NCBI GenBank assembly: GCA_900660155.1
Contig: CABFPE010000198.1
Location: forward strand, 359,383 to 423,382
Length of the DNA: 64,000 nt
Source: Hofstenia miamia
Taxonomy: Eukaryota; Xenacoelomorpha; Acoela; Hofsteniidae
Direction: 5' to 3'
Under the pieces are notes generated by a model that made no database searches, was not told the DNA's origin, and saw nothing but the letters and a program-made list of their open reading frames with translations. Position numbers and translations under genes: made by a program. Shown in pieces: positions 1-12,660 of this stretch (within the stretch, counting starts at the first letter, position 1; each line of letters begins with the position of its first letter).

Positions 1-660
1 TTGACAGATATGAAAAGAAATTGAATTTGCAAAAAATTCCTTTTTTGGGCCTCCAGCATTTAAAAATCAAATATAGATAAAACTTACGGATGAATTTAGC
101 CGAGCGTCTATTATAGAAATTGCTGGAAAAAATTTGTCGTGATGCTCTTCAATGTTTAATAATTTAAGGTATTTCCCTTGCTCGCAAGACTTAACCCTTA
201 AATTCATCAAATGCGAAATTGACGGAAGAATTTCAAATGATACAGATGCGATCTTTACATTATTATATAGTACTAGCGTTAACCAATTAGAATTGATGAT
301 GTAATTGAACATCCGCTAGTTGGCGTTTTCATGAAATTAAATTCAATTGCATGTAGTTCATTTTTCCCTTTATAAATTGACATATGGGATAAAATTTTTT
401 GCAAAATTTTGACGGGTGAAGAACCATGGCTACGAACAAATTTTTTTTTACATTGCATAGTAAACCAATCGCATTTAAACAATTGATGATGAGCTAGTTA
501 ATCTATTAATTTTAAGATGTATAAAATTGTAAAAAACCTCTTTCACTTACAGTTAAGCATAGTGTATAATCTACGCCGCACTTTCACTAGTTACTTGATG
601 ACGTCACATAGCACTGTTTAAATTTCTTGTAATGTTAAGATTGACTCTGCACACAAACGA
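1..660. other. AT-rich sequence, no gene recognised
   Basis: Short open frames exist on the minus strand (67-312, 279-482), but they show no recognisable motif or splice context. I see no terminal repeat here that could be the 5' LTR of the pol fragment starting near 666. Confidence 0.5.
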
Positions 661-665
661 ACTGA

Positions 666-3048
666 GTGCCGCAGCTATTCGCGAACCCCGCAACTCTCCA
701 TCAAATGCAACTATGCGATCATTTTTCAATGGTAAGTGTGTTTTCAACGTCATCGAGCTTTCAGACGCATTCTGGCATAATACACTCCCCTCTCTGCACC
801 TTTAATACTCCGTTTGGAAGGTACCAGTGGAAAAGGCTACCCAATTGTCTTGCATTAGCTTCCGACAAGGCGCAACAAATGGTCGATGGGGTATTTGGGG
901 ACCTACCAAATGTAATTGTCATTCATGATGATATATGTGTAGTGACTAATGATGAATCAAGTCACATCGAAGCCTTGTCTGCCGTTCATGAATGTGCCAT
1001 AATCAACAAAATATAATTCAACTTAAAGAAATTTCAATATAAATAAGAAAAAAGTAAAATACATGGGTTTTATGATAGGCAAAAATGGATCCCAAGCAGA
1101 TGAAGAAAAATCAGAGCTTCTAGGAATGGCAAATTTTCTATGTTCCTTTATTCTAAAATTATCAGACATAACGCATCCATTGAGAGATCTTACAAATGCA
1201 GAGCGCTATTGGAACTGGCAAGATGAGCACCCACTAGACTTTGAAAAAATATAATCTACTTTAATATCTCCTCCTGCATTGAAGCATTTTGATAAAGATT
1301 GCGCATTAACAGTTCTACAAGTGGATTCTTCTCAATATGGACTTCGAGCTTGTTTCATGCAAGAAGGAAGACTCTGCGAATACGCTCACACAGTGTGAAC
1401 CACAATATTTCCAGGTAGAAAAAGAACTTCTGACCATTGTATGTCAGAAATTCCATGAATACATCTGTGGTGTTCGCTTAGCAGTTCATACCGATAACAA
1501 ATCTCTGGAGACCCCTTCACAAGAGGGCTATCCACTTAGCACCTCCTAGGATTCAAAGACTCATGCTGGCGTTGCATACCTACCAAGATATTACATTGAT
1601 GTATACACCTGGAGAACAACTATTCGCCGCAGATACACTATCTCGAATTATTTTGCCAAATGAAGAAGTTGATCAATTGGCAAATGAACTGAATGATGAC
1701 TTAGCATGAGCTGTACACCAATTGGACATGGAAATTAATTCACTAGTAACAACAGAATTTTGCAATCTACTACGGAATTCAAGCCAGTCGAACACAAAAA
1801 TGAAGAGGCTACACGACTTTGTAAACACTCATTGGCCAGAACACGTATCTCTTGTTGAGCCAGCTCTCAAGACTTATTGGAAGATGCGATATAAATTGCA
1901 CATCAATAAAGGAATTCTAATGAGATCCAATCAGATCACAATACCATCTGAATTACAAAAGAATATTGTGGCACCAATACATGAATCACACAGCGGAGCT
2001 GATAAAATGAATAGGAAAGCAAAATTATTTTACTACTGGCCTAATCTAAGCAAAAAATTTAAAGAGTATACCGATAGATGTGAATGATGCCAATTTGATG
2101 CTATCAAAGAAAACAGCACATGATCATCCACAACATACCAGCGTTGCCATGGAAGAAAATCGCCTTTGGCATATTCCATGTTGAGGCATTCAGTTTTCTT
2201 GTTGTAATAGATTATTACTCCAGATTTATCATATAGAGAGAACTACCGGGCCTTAGCAATCACAAAAGGGTTGAAAAGGATATTTTCAAATTTTCGAATA
2301 CCTGCTACAATAATGGCTGATTATAGTCCAGTAAAATCTTGCCAAAAGTTAGAGTTCGGCAATGACTATTCTATAAGATTGATCACTTCCAGTCCTTATT
2401 ACCCAAGATCAAATGGATTTGCTGAAAGAGCTGTCCACATCATGAATAAAATCTTTAAGTGAAGTTATTATCCTGAATACGCATTACTTCTTCATAACAA
2501 CCTTTCTTTCCTGGGACTAAGAGTCACATCGTGACAACTACTACACTGCCGTGATTTGCCAACAAAACTATCTCTACTAGTAAAGAATCGAAGGCCAAAG
2601 ATTAAGCAACACAACGAAATGGTACGTGAAAACACCAAAGTCACATAAAGACAAAAGAAACTCATTTCCCCCTTCCCCCTCCCCCTCCCACTAAAGATTA
2701 ATGATCGCGCTCTAATTCTAAATGGAAATCGGCAAACCAGGTACAATCATCTGGCTTGCGAATCCATCAAGATCATATTTCTTTAAAACTTGGTGAAGGA
2801 ATGCTGATAAGAAGAAGTCGACAGTATTTGAAACTGCTTTCCTATAATTTGCTACACAAAAGGCAGAAATATTAATATTACTTTAGCGACGATCAGTTGA
2901 AGCAGGCTGAAAATGCGAATCCCCCTACGTACCATCCTCCTCAGGTGATAAACAGTCAAAAAATATTCCTGAATAACGGAAAACCTACACAAGAAAAGAC
3001 TGATTTCTATGGAGCTTACATGTCATCCTAGAAGGTTGGGAAGAGAGA
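666..3048 (+). mobile_element. Ty3/gypsy pol fragment (RT to integrase), fossil
   Basis: Decayed pol region of a Ty3-type LTR retrotransposon, in family order: reverse transcriptase (about 780-1010, with FGRYQWKRLP and VIHDDICV), RNase H (about 1270-1670, with EKELLTIV and HTDNKSLE), then integrase (about 1722-2462, with a HESHSG zinc-binding start and YYPRSNGFAERAV near the core end). It most resembles the pol of element A further right, which has IHDDICIA and IEKELLAI at the same places, so the two belong to one lineage. Gag and the 5' LTR are not visible. The copy is broken many times and looks old. A purine-rich stretch before position 3049 could be its polypurine tract. Confidence 0.85.
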
Positions 3049-3237
3049 TGTGGGTTGATCAGGTATACCTTTACAGGTGCGTGTCAAGCTAACCACAGAA
3101 CTAGTAAACAGTCATCATAAATTGCCGTGGTCTGGCATGTATGGTTAATAGCACACTACTATATATACTTGCATCTTTTGGTGCACAATAGACATTTTAC
3201 TTGACCTTTTCTTATACTCGTTACGCTACTCACACCA
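3049..3237 (+). repeat. possible 3' LTR of the pol fragment
   Basis: Directly after the purine run GGGAAGAGAGA, the sequence starts TGTGGG. It contains a TATA-like CTATATATA near 3160 and can be closed at CACACCA. Element A has the same arrangement (GGAGAGA followed by TGTGCT). No matching 5' LTR is present, so the end is a guess. Confidence 0.3.
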
Positions 3238-4012
3238 AGATGTTTAAATTTGCTAATAGGTTGGAGAAAATTCTTTGAAATTTTTGAAAATCGGCCTGTC
3301 CCTTAAAACGGATGAAGACAAAAAATATGTATATTTTCGATTTTGTATATGATATTTGAATATTTTATTCGAATTTTATTTATATTAGGGTGATTCAAAA
3401 AAATCGAGGTTTTGAAATGTTTAGGTGCTCATTGCTTTTCGGTGAGGCTTGACGAGAAACTTCTAAATATGAAATTTTACCATAAACGGACAACGTTTAG
3501 AGGTAGCGCAAAGGCGTTAAAGTTATAAAATTTTCCAAAAATTTGAAAAAAATCTTCAAATTTTGGTCCTGTCTTAAAAATCCTTTGCAAGGTCGTTTTT
3601 AATTATCATCATCGATTATGGCAATTCTCTGCTATTCTATGAATGTCTCATATTATCAAATGAACCGTCTGGTGTGCTCTCTAGGTGACTTTAAAAATTG
3701 CATTTTCAAATATTTCCTGGAATTTAACGATTTTGGAGTTCAAGAATGTAATTATTAATTCTGCTAAATAATTTTCTTTAAATTGGTTTTGCTATAAATT
3801 CGTTTTGTTATAAATTCGCTTTGAATAATATGTCATAAAAAACACAAATAATTTTCATTTTTCTGTGATAAGTTTTTTTATATTATTTTTAAGCAATATG
3901 CATTATATATTTTATGATAAAAAGTAAAAGACCAACCAAGATGATTGATTGCATATTACATTATACATCTACTGTATATATCAATAACAGCTGCTGTTTC
4001 TGTTATTAATTA
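3238..4012. other. AT-rich non-coding sequence
   Basis: No coding region seen. A short imperfect direct repeat, TATAAATTCG, lies near 3790-3825. Two similar A/T-rich phrases around CCTGTC and CTTAAAA (about 3295 and 3570) hint at an unidentified repeat. Confidence 0.4.
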
Positions 4013-4445
4013 CTAAATAGCACCTTGTCGATCTCGCTCCACGCACTGTAGTAAAGCCTGTTTCTGAATCTCGTCGTTAGTTAATTCGGAATTGAAGTCA
4101 GTAATCAACTTGATTGCACGTTCAGCAGAATCATTTACAACACTAAGCTTTAACACAGTTTCCAATTCTTTTTTGTAAGATGTGTTGGTTTTCCATTCAC
4201 AAGCTGGATAATCCAAAAATTGCTTTGAGATGTGAAGAATATCAAATAAATTAAGCGATTCTTTTGAGCACAGATCTCCAATACGAAGGTGGAACAAAGT
4301 TTCTCTGGAGGGTATCCATTTCCTTTTGTTCAACTCTGGTTTCTCTTTCTTCATTTCTGATAATATATAGTCTTTGTCAGCATTGGAAAGTGAGCGGCTA
4401 AATAATATCTGTACCCAGGTACCATAAATGTCTTCCAAACACAAC
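4013..4445 (-). pseudogene. C-terminal end of an uncharacterised invertebrate protein family, cut by an LTR
   Basis: An open minus-strand frame ends at the stop at 4013-4015. It carries the phrase VVNDSAERAIKLI, followed by SELTNDEIQKQALLQ. I recall this ending from a multicopy, uncharacterised protein family of insects and Hydra-like animals (VVND-x-AERG-x-KLI, then a TKDEEQ-like segment). Its function is unknown to me. The frame enters the 5' LTR of element A at 4446, so only about 140 native residues remain and the rest of the gene is not to the right of the LTR. Another member of the family is at 45480-46780. This one is a 3' gene fragment, truncated at the insertion site. The family link rests on memory of the motif. 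Confidence 0.6.
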
Positions 4446-4606
4446 TGTGCTACATGTATGACAAGTTGCAAGGTAAATACTGAAGGTCAACAACACATGT
4501 AATGAACCCAACAGCTTGCGGAATGCTTTACCTATATAAGTGTTGTAATTACATTATAACGTTTTATAATAAAGTTATTAACCTAATTGTATTAATTCTC
4601 AATACA
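4446..4606 (+). repeat. element A 5' LTR (161 bp)
   Basis: Starts TGTGCTAC and ends CAATACA, and matches 18453-18613 over exactly 161 bp with about 11 differences (near 7%). It contains TATATAAG (about 4533) and AATAAA (4568-4573), the expected promoter and polyadenylation signals of an LTR. Confidence 0.9.
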
Positions 4607-4624
4607 TGGTGACAGATGTCTTTG
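4607..4624 (+). other. element A primer binding site
   Basis: TGGTGACAGATG starts directly at the LTR end. A TGG start here is the normal match to the CCA tail of a tRNA primer. The tRNA was not identified. Confidence 0.65.
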
Positions 4625-4698
4625 GATTCTTTAAAGCCACTTCTCCTCGATGTTGAAAACGCAGAGATGCAATTGAAGAAAATGAAAAATCCAGCAAA

Positions 4699-5655
4699 GT
4701 GCGAATAGGAATTCTTCTCCTATGTATTGGCGAACAAGCGAACGAGATATTCCAAAATTTTATTTGGTCTCGCACTGAAGACAAATCTAAATTTGAAGAT
4801 GATATGAAGAAGTTCGACGATCACTTCTCACGTGGGACAAATGAAGTATTTGAGCGCTATCAATTCTATACCACTGGTAGATCTTCAATGAAAATCGATC
4901 AATACGTAAATCTACTCCGAACTCGATGCAAAAACTGTAATTTTGGGAACCTAGAAGACAGCCTTATTCGGGATAGAATTATCATGACAACAGAAAATGC
5001 GCAGTTGCAGGAACGACTTCTGAGGGAGCCAAATATTATGCTCTAGAAAGTGATTACATTTAGCAGAGCATCAAAAGAAACGCTGAATCACTTAAAAATA
5101 ATGAAGGGACCCAATGATGAGGAGAACCCTTTAATTAAACATGAATGTGATGCAATTCGTAGAAATGTTTACCACTCTGGAAATGATAGAAGCCTTGAAT
5201 ATGAATGCAGACAATGCGGAAATGTTCATAAAGCGAGAAGTTGTCCAGTATTTGGGAAAATCTGCAAGAAGTGCGGTAAAACAAATCATTTTGCTAGAAA
5301 ATGCAGATCAAATCAAAGGACATTTTACAACAACCATCATAAACAGAAGCTGGATGAAATAGATGAATCAAGCAGTAGTGAAATCGAAGCAGAATATGAG
5401 TGTGACACTCTGCGAAGGTCAAATGATTACAAGAATGAAATCAGAACATCAGTCAAAGTTTACAATTATCCAATAGACATGAAGGTGGACTCTGGAGCAC
5501 AATGCAACGTTTTGCCATTTTCTGTTCTACAAGAGATCGAAGCCAAAACTAATTCCAGAATTAGCATTAACATGAGCAATGGAAAACTAACTGGATATGG
5601 CGGCCAAAGAATCCCTGTTATTGGTGAAACAACTTTACCTATCAAAGTTGATTAG
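4699..5655 (+). pseudogene. element A gag and aspartic protease region, fossil
   Basis: The first part (4699-5046) is a capsid-like retrotransposon gag segment (NEVFERYQFYTT). The next (5050-5655) has two nucleic-acid-binding zinc knuckles, CRQCGNVHKARSC and CKKCGKTNHFARKC, then an aspartic protease start VDSGAQCNVLP. In intact relatives gag packages the RNA and the protease cuts the polyprotein. Order and spacing fit Ty3-type elements of the kind in which gag and protease lie close together. The copy is broken. It starts about 90 bp after the primer binding site, as expected for a short leader. Confidence 0.85.
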
Positions 5656-6343
5656 AAATAATAAAAAATTAAAAGCACGCTTCCTCATAGTTGGCAACTA
5701 ACTCAAAGCCTATACTTGGATTAAAAACATCCCTCCATTGTGAACTGCTCATTGTTCAGTTTAAAAACACTCATTGCAATGAGATACACAGTATTAGGAG
5801 GTTCCTTATGTCATTAAAATACCAACAAAAATCTGGGTCTCTCTCACTTCCCTCAAGTCTGACATCATAAAATATTAAATACCATTAGAGACACAATTTC
5901 AATGAAATTGTAATTATATATTTGAAAAAATATATTAAATTTCTTTAAACTTTATTTTTTATGTAGTTAAGATTACTGAAATATTGAATTACAAGTAAAT
6001 AAATGTAAATATGTGCTATAATTATAAGCATTGACTGTTTGCATATTATATACATATATTTTAACCCCGACACTGTTTAGATCTAAGGAATTGCATTAGG
6101 ATGCCTTGTGCTGTGTACTTTCATAATTCATAGCTAATATATAAATGCTAATTTATTTTGTGTCATATTTACTTCAGAATAATTTCAGGTAGCTTATCTA
6201 TTTCTATAAAGCATTTACAGATTCATAGTGTAAGACAACACAACTGTTTCTAATATGGAAATTACAGGTGTAAATCCTGTTGGATCTATTTTTGAAATGC
6301 TCCTCTTCTTTATTTTTGTAAACAAAAATTTGGAATAATATAT
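5656..6343 (+). other. rest of element A protease and AT-rich sequence before B1
   Basis: Up to about 5760 the translation still resembles the end of a protease. From about 5870 to 6343 it is A/T-rich with no motif recognised. This stretch is longer than the missing start of RT alone would need, so it may hold another small insertion. Confidence 0.4.
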
Positions 6344-7227
6344 TGTAGAGTCACTCAGGGCCCTTCTTTATTTTTATTTATTCAATTATTGGTACTCTCT
6401 AATTAATTTGGTGCTATTCACTACCTTTGATTTAGTGATTTTGTTAATTTGTAGTTTTTCAAACTTAAGTTTCAAATTTAGTAGCTGTCCCCTTAATTAG
6501 AGATTATGTGTAATTGCTTGTTTAATTTGCAAGGGAAACAAGTGAATTTTTGTAAAACAGTAAATATTTACCTTTTCTTGTAATAAATAGGGAACTTACT
6601 GTTATCAAATGTCAAATAAATTTGATTCTCACTGGATAACATTTGCTTTATCTTTCATTATTACATTACTAACCTTTTTAGATCTGGTATTGTTAATATG
6701 ATAATAAACTTGTAAGATCTGGCAATAATGTGGGAGGAACTCCACTGTGCCTGGGGTGATAACTTGCTCCTTGACAGATGTGAGCCCATATTGTGGTTGC
6801 TTTAGGCTATGAATAGGCATAGGGAATAAAAGAACTACTAAATCTATGCATCATACATGCACATACTATCACACAATGCAAATATATTATGCCATTGGCA
6901 TACATGAATAGGTGGTAATTACACATTATTTATTATCTTTATTACATGAGCTGAGATAACAAACACTGAGCTAAATTTGTTTTATTGAGCTAGAAATTTA
7001 ACTTGAGACACATGATTAGCACCTTGGATGGTAAGGATGGATTCTAATGAATTGGCTTTGGCAAGATGCCATGTGAATTGGTCACTACCTAAACTGCCAC
7101 TTTGGAAAAGATCATTTAATTTTTCTACAGTGAAATTGGTGAACTACCATTCTTCATGTGTTTTGTTGGAATATGGGCTGCTCTTGGCTATGGTAATTCT
7201 TCACAACCTTGTACTGCTCAAGCTACA
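6344..7227 (+). repeat. element B1 5' LTR (about 884 bp)
   Basis: Starts TGTAGAGTCACTCAGGG and ends AGCTACA, with the small inverted ends TGTAG/CTACA. B2 has the matching start TGTAAAGTCACTCAGGG at 32758 (minus). Similarity continues patchily along the length. The last 100 bp or so recur at 16129-16225. Confidence 0.7.
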
Positions 7228-7247
7228 TGGTGACCCTGCGTGATTCC
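7228..7247 (+). other. element B1 primer binding site
   Basis: TGGTGACCCTGCGTGATTCC follows the LTR directly. B2 has TGGTGACCCTGACGTGATTC at the same place. The conservation between two diverged copies supports the LTR end call. Confidence 0.75.
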
Positions 7248-7636
7248 TGGACACTCTGGAGTGTCAGTTAAACTATCTACTCCATTCTGGTAGTGTGTGC
7301 AAATGAATCACTGTTCAGAGATGTACTCCAGTTGTGAAGTTTGTGTGCCTACTGAGGTGGTCACCCATTTACTTGGTGATTGCAACATGATACAGAACTG
7401 TTATAATGTTTTCTTATTGTATTTGGTTTTGTTTTTCCACTGGGTGTGAGTCAGCTGGGATGGATTTCCCCTGACCACAATCTACTTCACCACCCATTGA
7501 TGTGCAACTTTGCCTTATATGTAATTTTACATTTTTCAACTCTGTGATTTAATGCTGTTGCTGAGCCTTGATTCTATTCTTATCCATTCTTGGTGCCATA
7601 TTGGCATAGTCTTGTTATTCTAGAATTTGGATTGTC

Positions 7637-9371
7637 GTGCCCAATGCCTTGCTACCATCTGTCAAGTTGCTTTTATTTCTCCTATACAGTTGGATGTTTC
7701 TCCTACATTATTGGAATTGTTATTGGAACCTTTTCTCTTACTTTAGTTATACTTGTTTACTTATTCTTGTTCTTATGGATATGGATGTGTCTATTTCTCA
7801 TAATGGGATTCCCACTCAGGGTTTCCCCTGTGTGAGCACTGGCACTTGGATGCTCTCAATTTGGGAAAGCAAGCTTAATTCTGTTGTTGTTTTACCTACT
7901 CCTACCCCCACCAAACCTGTTTCTCATATATCTACACCCTCTGAAGTTTTTTTGCAAGAGACCCCCACTCCTGCTGCCCTGTCAAATCCCTTTCTTTTGC
8001 ATACACCACTGTTGCCTCCTTTCAAGTTGCCAACACCTGAAGTTCAACAGCTCAGAGAAGCCCTTGCTGAACAGATCTCACTGCACCACTCCTGTGAAGC
8101 CTGTTTTGACGCCTTACAAGCCAAATGAGACAACAAGCCACTGCTGCTTGGCAACATGAGAGATGCTTGCTCAACTCAATCTCAGCATTAGAGAAATTCA
8201 GGAATCAGTCCAGCATTACCCTCTTATTTCATCAGAAGAACCTGAGTATGTAACTCACATTCTTTTGGACAAGGCTCTTGATGGTCTCTCAGAAAGATTC
8301 TCAATGGTTATCTCACAGATAATGTCTGCCCACCTTTCTCATGCTGTGTCAGCACCCACAACATCCCCTCTGATGCCACCATTTGTTACCCCCATTGCCT
8401 CTTTTACAAGTGGAGCACCTACTTTCACCCAGTCTGCTCTTTTGCAAGTCACAATGCTAACTACAGTAGCTACACCAAGCCCTTGTACCCTGAGTGTAAC
8501 AGTTGTGCCCTCAGCACCCATAAATGTCACAGTTACTCCAACTACTATGGTCGTTCCACCTTTTCCTCTGAGTGACCCTATCAGGTCTATGACAACTTGT
8601 GGGCCACACTTTACTCAGTCCATTCTGCCTATTGAAGCATCTGGAAGTGAACAATCAAATCTTTTCAACTGGCACTCAGTGTTGCCTAAATTCACCAGTA
8701 AAATAGATGAAATTTCACAGTCATTCAATGAGTGGCTCTTTCTTTTCAAACTTACAATGAAGCAATATAAAACCACTCAAGACGCTGCTGCCATGCAATT
8801 TCCCATGTTCCTTCAAGGCCTCATGCACAATCAGTACATGATGCTGGATAGGGAAGTTAAGACAAATGATCAATTACTCATTGGTCACTTTGAGGACCAC
8901 TACAAAGTGCCTCACATCAAACAACAGTACAAGATGCTTTTATGTGATCTTTCCTTCAAGAAGGGAGATGATGTGAGGACCTATATTACTCAAGTTGATA
9001 GACTCTTTCACCTCAGCAAGTTAACTCCAGAGTATTTGCAACATGATCTTTTTTCATGCATTTGTCGGGGATTCCCTTCTACCATCAGGAGTCGCCTCTA
9101 ACTAAAATGCAATCTGGATGATGACTTAAACTCTATCATTAAGAAGGTGATAAGTATTGTCTATATGTTACAAAACACAATGTGCATTAAGAAAGATGCT
9201 GGTGACCTAAAGACAGGTCAAACTACCTCCAAAACATTAACTTCTTTGAGTTCTGCTACAGTGCAGAAGAAAACAGATAATGAATGTCAATCAGCTCACA
9301 TTCACACTCAGAGTGGGGCAGTAATCCGCCTAATTGCAGATGGAGATGGTATTATCATTGATGAGCATTAG
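7637..9371 (+). pseudogene. element B1 gag region, fossil
   Basis: The N-terminal side (about 7637-8128) is rich in Pro, Thr and Ser with a short helical end (EVQQLREALAEQ). The open segment 8163-9101 ends with a capsid-like retrotransposon gag block (FNEWLFLFKLTMKQY, then VRTYITQVDRLFHLSKL), similar to the gag of other Ty3-type elements. B2 carries the same block at 30062-30469 (minus), and a CCHC knuckle (CFHC, GHIKSQC) near 29805-29850. Gag would form the particle shell and bind the RNA. Broken. Confidence 0.8.
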
Positions 9372-9462
9372 CTGAAATGTGTACTCCTGACACCCCAGTT
9401 GAGTCTGTTGGTCATTTAAATTAGATGGAGCACTGCCTCCCAAAAACTGTGCCCATGATGTT

Positions 9463-9835
9463 TTGGTGATAACCTCATTACTGTGTACTAACATTATCCC
9501 AGCAGATGTGAATGGATTATTGATTAATGCTACTATTGATACAGGAGCCTCTGTCTCCATCATAAGCAACACCTGTTGCAACAAGCTTTGCCTACAAAGA
9601 GATGACTTGTCTCAATCTACAGCGCACTTGTTGGATGCTTTGGGGAACACCATTTTGCTGAAGGGTCAAATCAATGACCTTGAGTTGCATATCCATCAGG
9701 AATGCTTCTAAGTGGACCTTATCATGGTTGATACCTGCAATTGGCCCTTGCTGTACAATGTCATTCTGGGAAATGATTTCCTTGAGAAAAATGTGTGCAT
9801 GATAGACTATGGATCCAACCAAATTATCAATCCGT
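9463..9835 (+). pseudogene. element B1 aspartic protease region, fossil
   Basis: ATIDTGASVSIIS is the active-site start of a retroviral-type aspartic protease, and a later VILGNDFL-like phrase near 9760 is the typical second landmark. It lies between gag and RT as expected. B2 has the counterpart at 29180-29659. Confidence 0.82.
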
Positions 9836-10652
9836 GAAAAGCCACAAGAGGAACTCAAACTCAAAGCAGCTGCCTGCCTGCCTGTTCTTACCATGATTCA
9901 TGATTTGAGTGAACCCAGTGATCTAGTCTACATCCCAGTTGTAAATGAGAAAACTCATGGACACCTGAGTCCACAAGAACATGATGCGCTATCTGCTCTT
10001 TTGCACCAGCACCACGATGTATTTAATTATGGATCTATTAGTGTTGGAAAAGCTGTTGGGGAACAACATGCTATTGAAACCAAGATTGATCGCCCCATTT
10101 GGTTGCCAGTTCAAAGAGTACCCAAGAACTTAAGAGCAGAGTATGAACAGATCCTTAGAGATCTCCTTGAAAGTGGGGTCATTCAGAATAGCAACAGCCC
10201 ATATGTGCACCCACAGTCTTTATCTGCCAAGGCAAGAAGTATGGTATTTGCATTGACTTTTGATGATTAAATGACATTACTATCAAGGATGCATATCTGT
10301 TACCTCGCATTGAGGATCTTCTATATGATGCCAGCAAGTACAGTTGTTCTCATGCTTGGATCTTTGTAAAGCCTATTGGCAGATACTGATGAAGCCTGCC
10401 AACATCCTGTAAACCACTTTCATTATGCCTTATGGACTTTTCGAGTGGAAATACATGGCCTTTGGGCTTTGTAACACTCCAGCTACATTTCAGCATTACA
10501 TCATGCATATACTATGGAATGGGGCCATTATTCTGGAACCTGGGATTGCCACATGTATGGACAATATTCTCATTGCAGGACACACATTCTCTGATCACTT
10601 AGATAAGTTCACTTATTTTGCCATGAGTTACCTTCTTGGGCAGGGTAATTGA
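9809..10652 (+). pseudogene. element B1 reverse transcriptase, fossil
   Basis: The front has RVPKNLRAEYEQILRDLLE with GVIQNSNSPY, the standard start of Ty3-type RT. The middle has GLFEWKYMAFGLCN with PATFQ, and the catalytic-loop region lies near 10550-10580. In active relatives it copies element RNA into DNA in the cytoplasmic particle. Decayed. Confidence 0.88.
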
Positions 10653-11300
10653 ACCTGGAAGAATTTCAAATAAAAACAATGCAAATGACCATCTTGATCA
10701 CATTGAGAATCCACACTTTCACAAAGACATCCAATGCTTGATGGGCTTTTTAAATTACTACGGCTCATTCATTCTGAAGTTAGCCAATCAAATGAAGCAC
10801 TTATCTAGTTTGTTCCACAAGAACACCAAATTCTGTTGGACCTGGGCTGAACAGGAAGAGCTGGATGGTGTGAAGCAAGAGCTAAGACGGATCCCCAGTC
10901 GGAATACACCTGATTACATGAGGGAATTTATTGTCAACTGTGACGCGAGTTCTGTCACCATCAGTGGCATTCTGAGTCAAATGATTAATGGTAAGGAAAG
11001 CCCAGTACAGTATTTTAGCCAGAAGCTTTGAAATGCCAAGCTAAATTACAGAGCAACAAAATCTGAAATGTTGGCACTCATCAAGAGTCTGAAGAAGTTT
11101 TGATTCTTCATCCTAGGTTGTCAATTTGTTGTCCATACTAATAACTCCACACTAGCATGGCTCAAGAAATTCTCTGGCAACAAGTCAAACATCATTGCCT
11201 GATGGTTGGAATATTTAAATGATTTCACCTTTACTATCACTCATTCTCCAGGGAGATTACATCTCAACGCCAATTATTTTACTGCTCTGCCAAGTTATGA
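10653..11300 (+). pseudogene. element B1 connection and RNase H region, fossil
   Basis: CLMGFLNYYGSFI marks the RT connection. FIVNCDASSVTISG is the RNase H start, followed by VQYFSQKL and, further on, a segment matching the typical end of the domain (TALPSY near 11280). The matching B2 region (26936-27620, minus) shows VCTNDSALAWLKKF. Confidence 0.8.
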
Positions 11301-11399
11301 GAGAGACTTGTGAAAGCCGCCTAGTGAGAAAACTCCTTTTGGATTTATCCCAGCATGTGAGTACAAGCTCCTTCCTGACATTAATGCCAACCAGAACAG

Positions 11400-12660
11400 A
11401 AAAGTGATCCTCCCCATTATGGTGAAAGAGGAGATCTCAGAGAAAGAAATTGCTACCCATCAGTTACATGATAAAGTTTTATCTGAAATTGTCTATAAAG
11501 TGAAGAACCCTAACTGAGCTATAAGCAATGTTGCCAAAAGATACTTCCAACATTATCACTGGAAGATCACTGAGGCTGGCCTCCTTTACACACATAGTCA
11601 GAACAATCATTGGCAATCCCAGAGTACTTCAAAAGGGATCTTGTCTGGAAGATCCACAAATGTGATCACCTCAGAATAATCCAAACTGAGTGAACCTTTA
11701 ACACTTGCTATGTCACCATCATTATTAGAGCTACTGTGCAAGATGTAATTGATAAGTGTGAAGCATGCCTGCCTCAAGGAGCCAGACACTTTCCAGAACA
11801 AAGAGCTGAGCTCCACAGTCAGGTCCCTGAAAGAATGAACAAAGTAGTCCACTGGACATAGAGAAATTGTCGAGAGATGAAGAAGGATTTCTATATCTTT
11901 TGGTATTGATATATCATTTTACAATACGTGAGACTCATTCCTCTCAACAACACTACCACCAAAGTCATCAGAGGAAAGATCATCAAAGAATGGATTCTCA
12001 AGCTTGGACCTATGGAGTGCTTGGTTTCTGACCATGGTCCTCAATTTGACAACACCCTAATGTCCACTCTTATGAAGGAACTCCAGAGTGTGCACAATTT
12101 CACCACCACATACCATCCACAATCAAATGGTGTTGTCAAATGCTTAAACCATACTGTCATTAAGCTGATTAGAGTCTGCACTAATGGTAGAAATTGGAGA
12201 TGCATCATTAAGGCAGTGGAATTCTTTTATAACACTGCTGTTCACTCTACCACCAAAGTGATCCCTTACAAAGCTATGTTCAGCCATGAAGCAATCATGC
12301 CTCTATCTATCATATTTCTGGATTACAACAAACCAAACTTGGAGAACTTTGTGAACCAGATGCTGCAGGAAGTCCAGGAAGTGCACCTCTCTATCTGCCA
12401 GAATACCAATCAGTCTGATATTTGCCAGAAGTGAAACTTTGATAAGAAACTGTATGGTGAACCACATAAACAAGGAGATTCTGGATTTGCTTATTTTCAT
12501 TGTCAGGTTACTGACACTAATCAAGTATGAAAACTTGCCACCAATTGGCAAGGACCTTTTAAGATAGTCAAAGTATTAGATCACCACCAGTACTTATTAG
12601 ATAACAGTAAAGTCACCCATTTTCAGCGACTAAGATGAACCATTAAGGATATACATAATG
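11400..12660 (+). pseudogene. element B1 integrase, fossil
   Basis: After a degraded zinc-binding part, the core (11928-12434) shows MECLVSDHGPQFD and TTYHPQSNGVVK, both typical of Ty3-type integrases, followed by FFYNTAVHSTTK. A C-terminal part with TNWQGPFKI-like sequence reaches about 12660. Integrases insert the DNA copy into the genome. B2 has the same region at 25854-26800 (minus). Confidence 0.87.

Noticed and set aside
2492-2746. 84-codon minus-strand frame
   Set aside because: It lies antisense to the tail of a pol fragment and is rich in Arg, Ser and Phe from the opposite strand's Lys codons.
8339-8530. 63-codon minus-strand frame
   Set aside because: Antisense shadow of the gag region of element B1.
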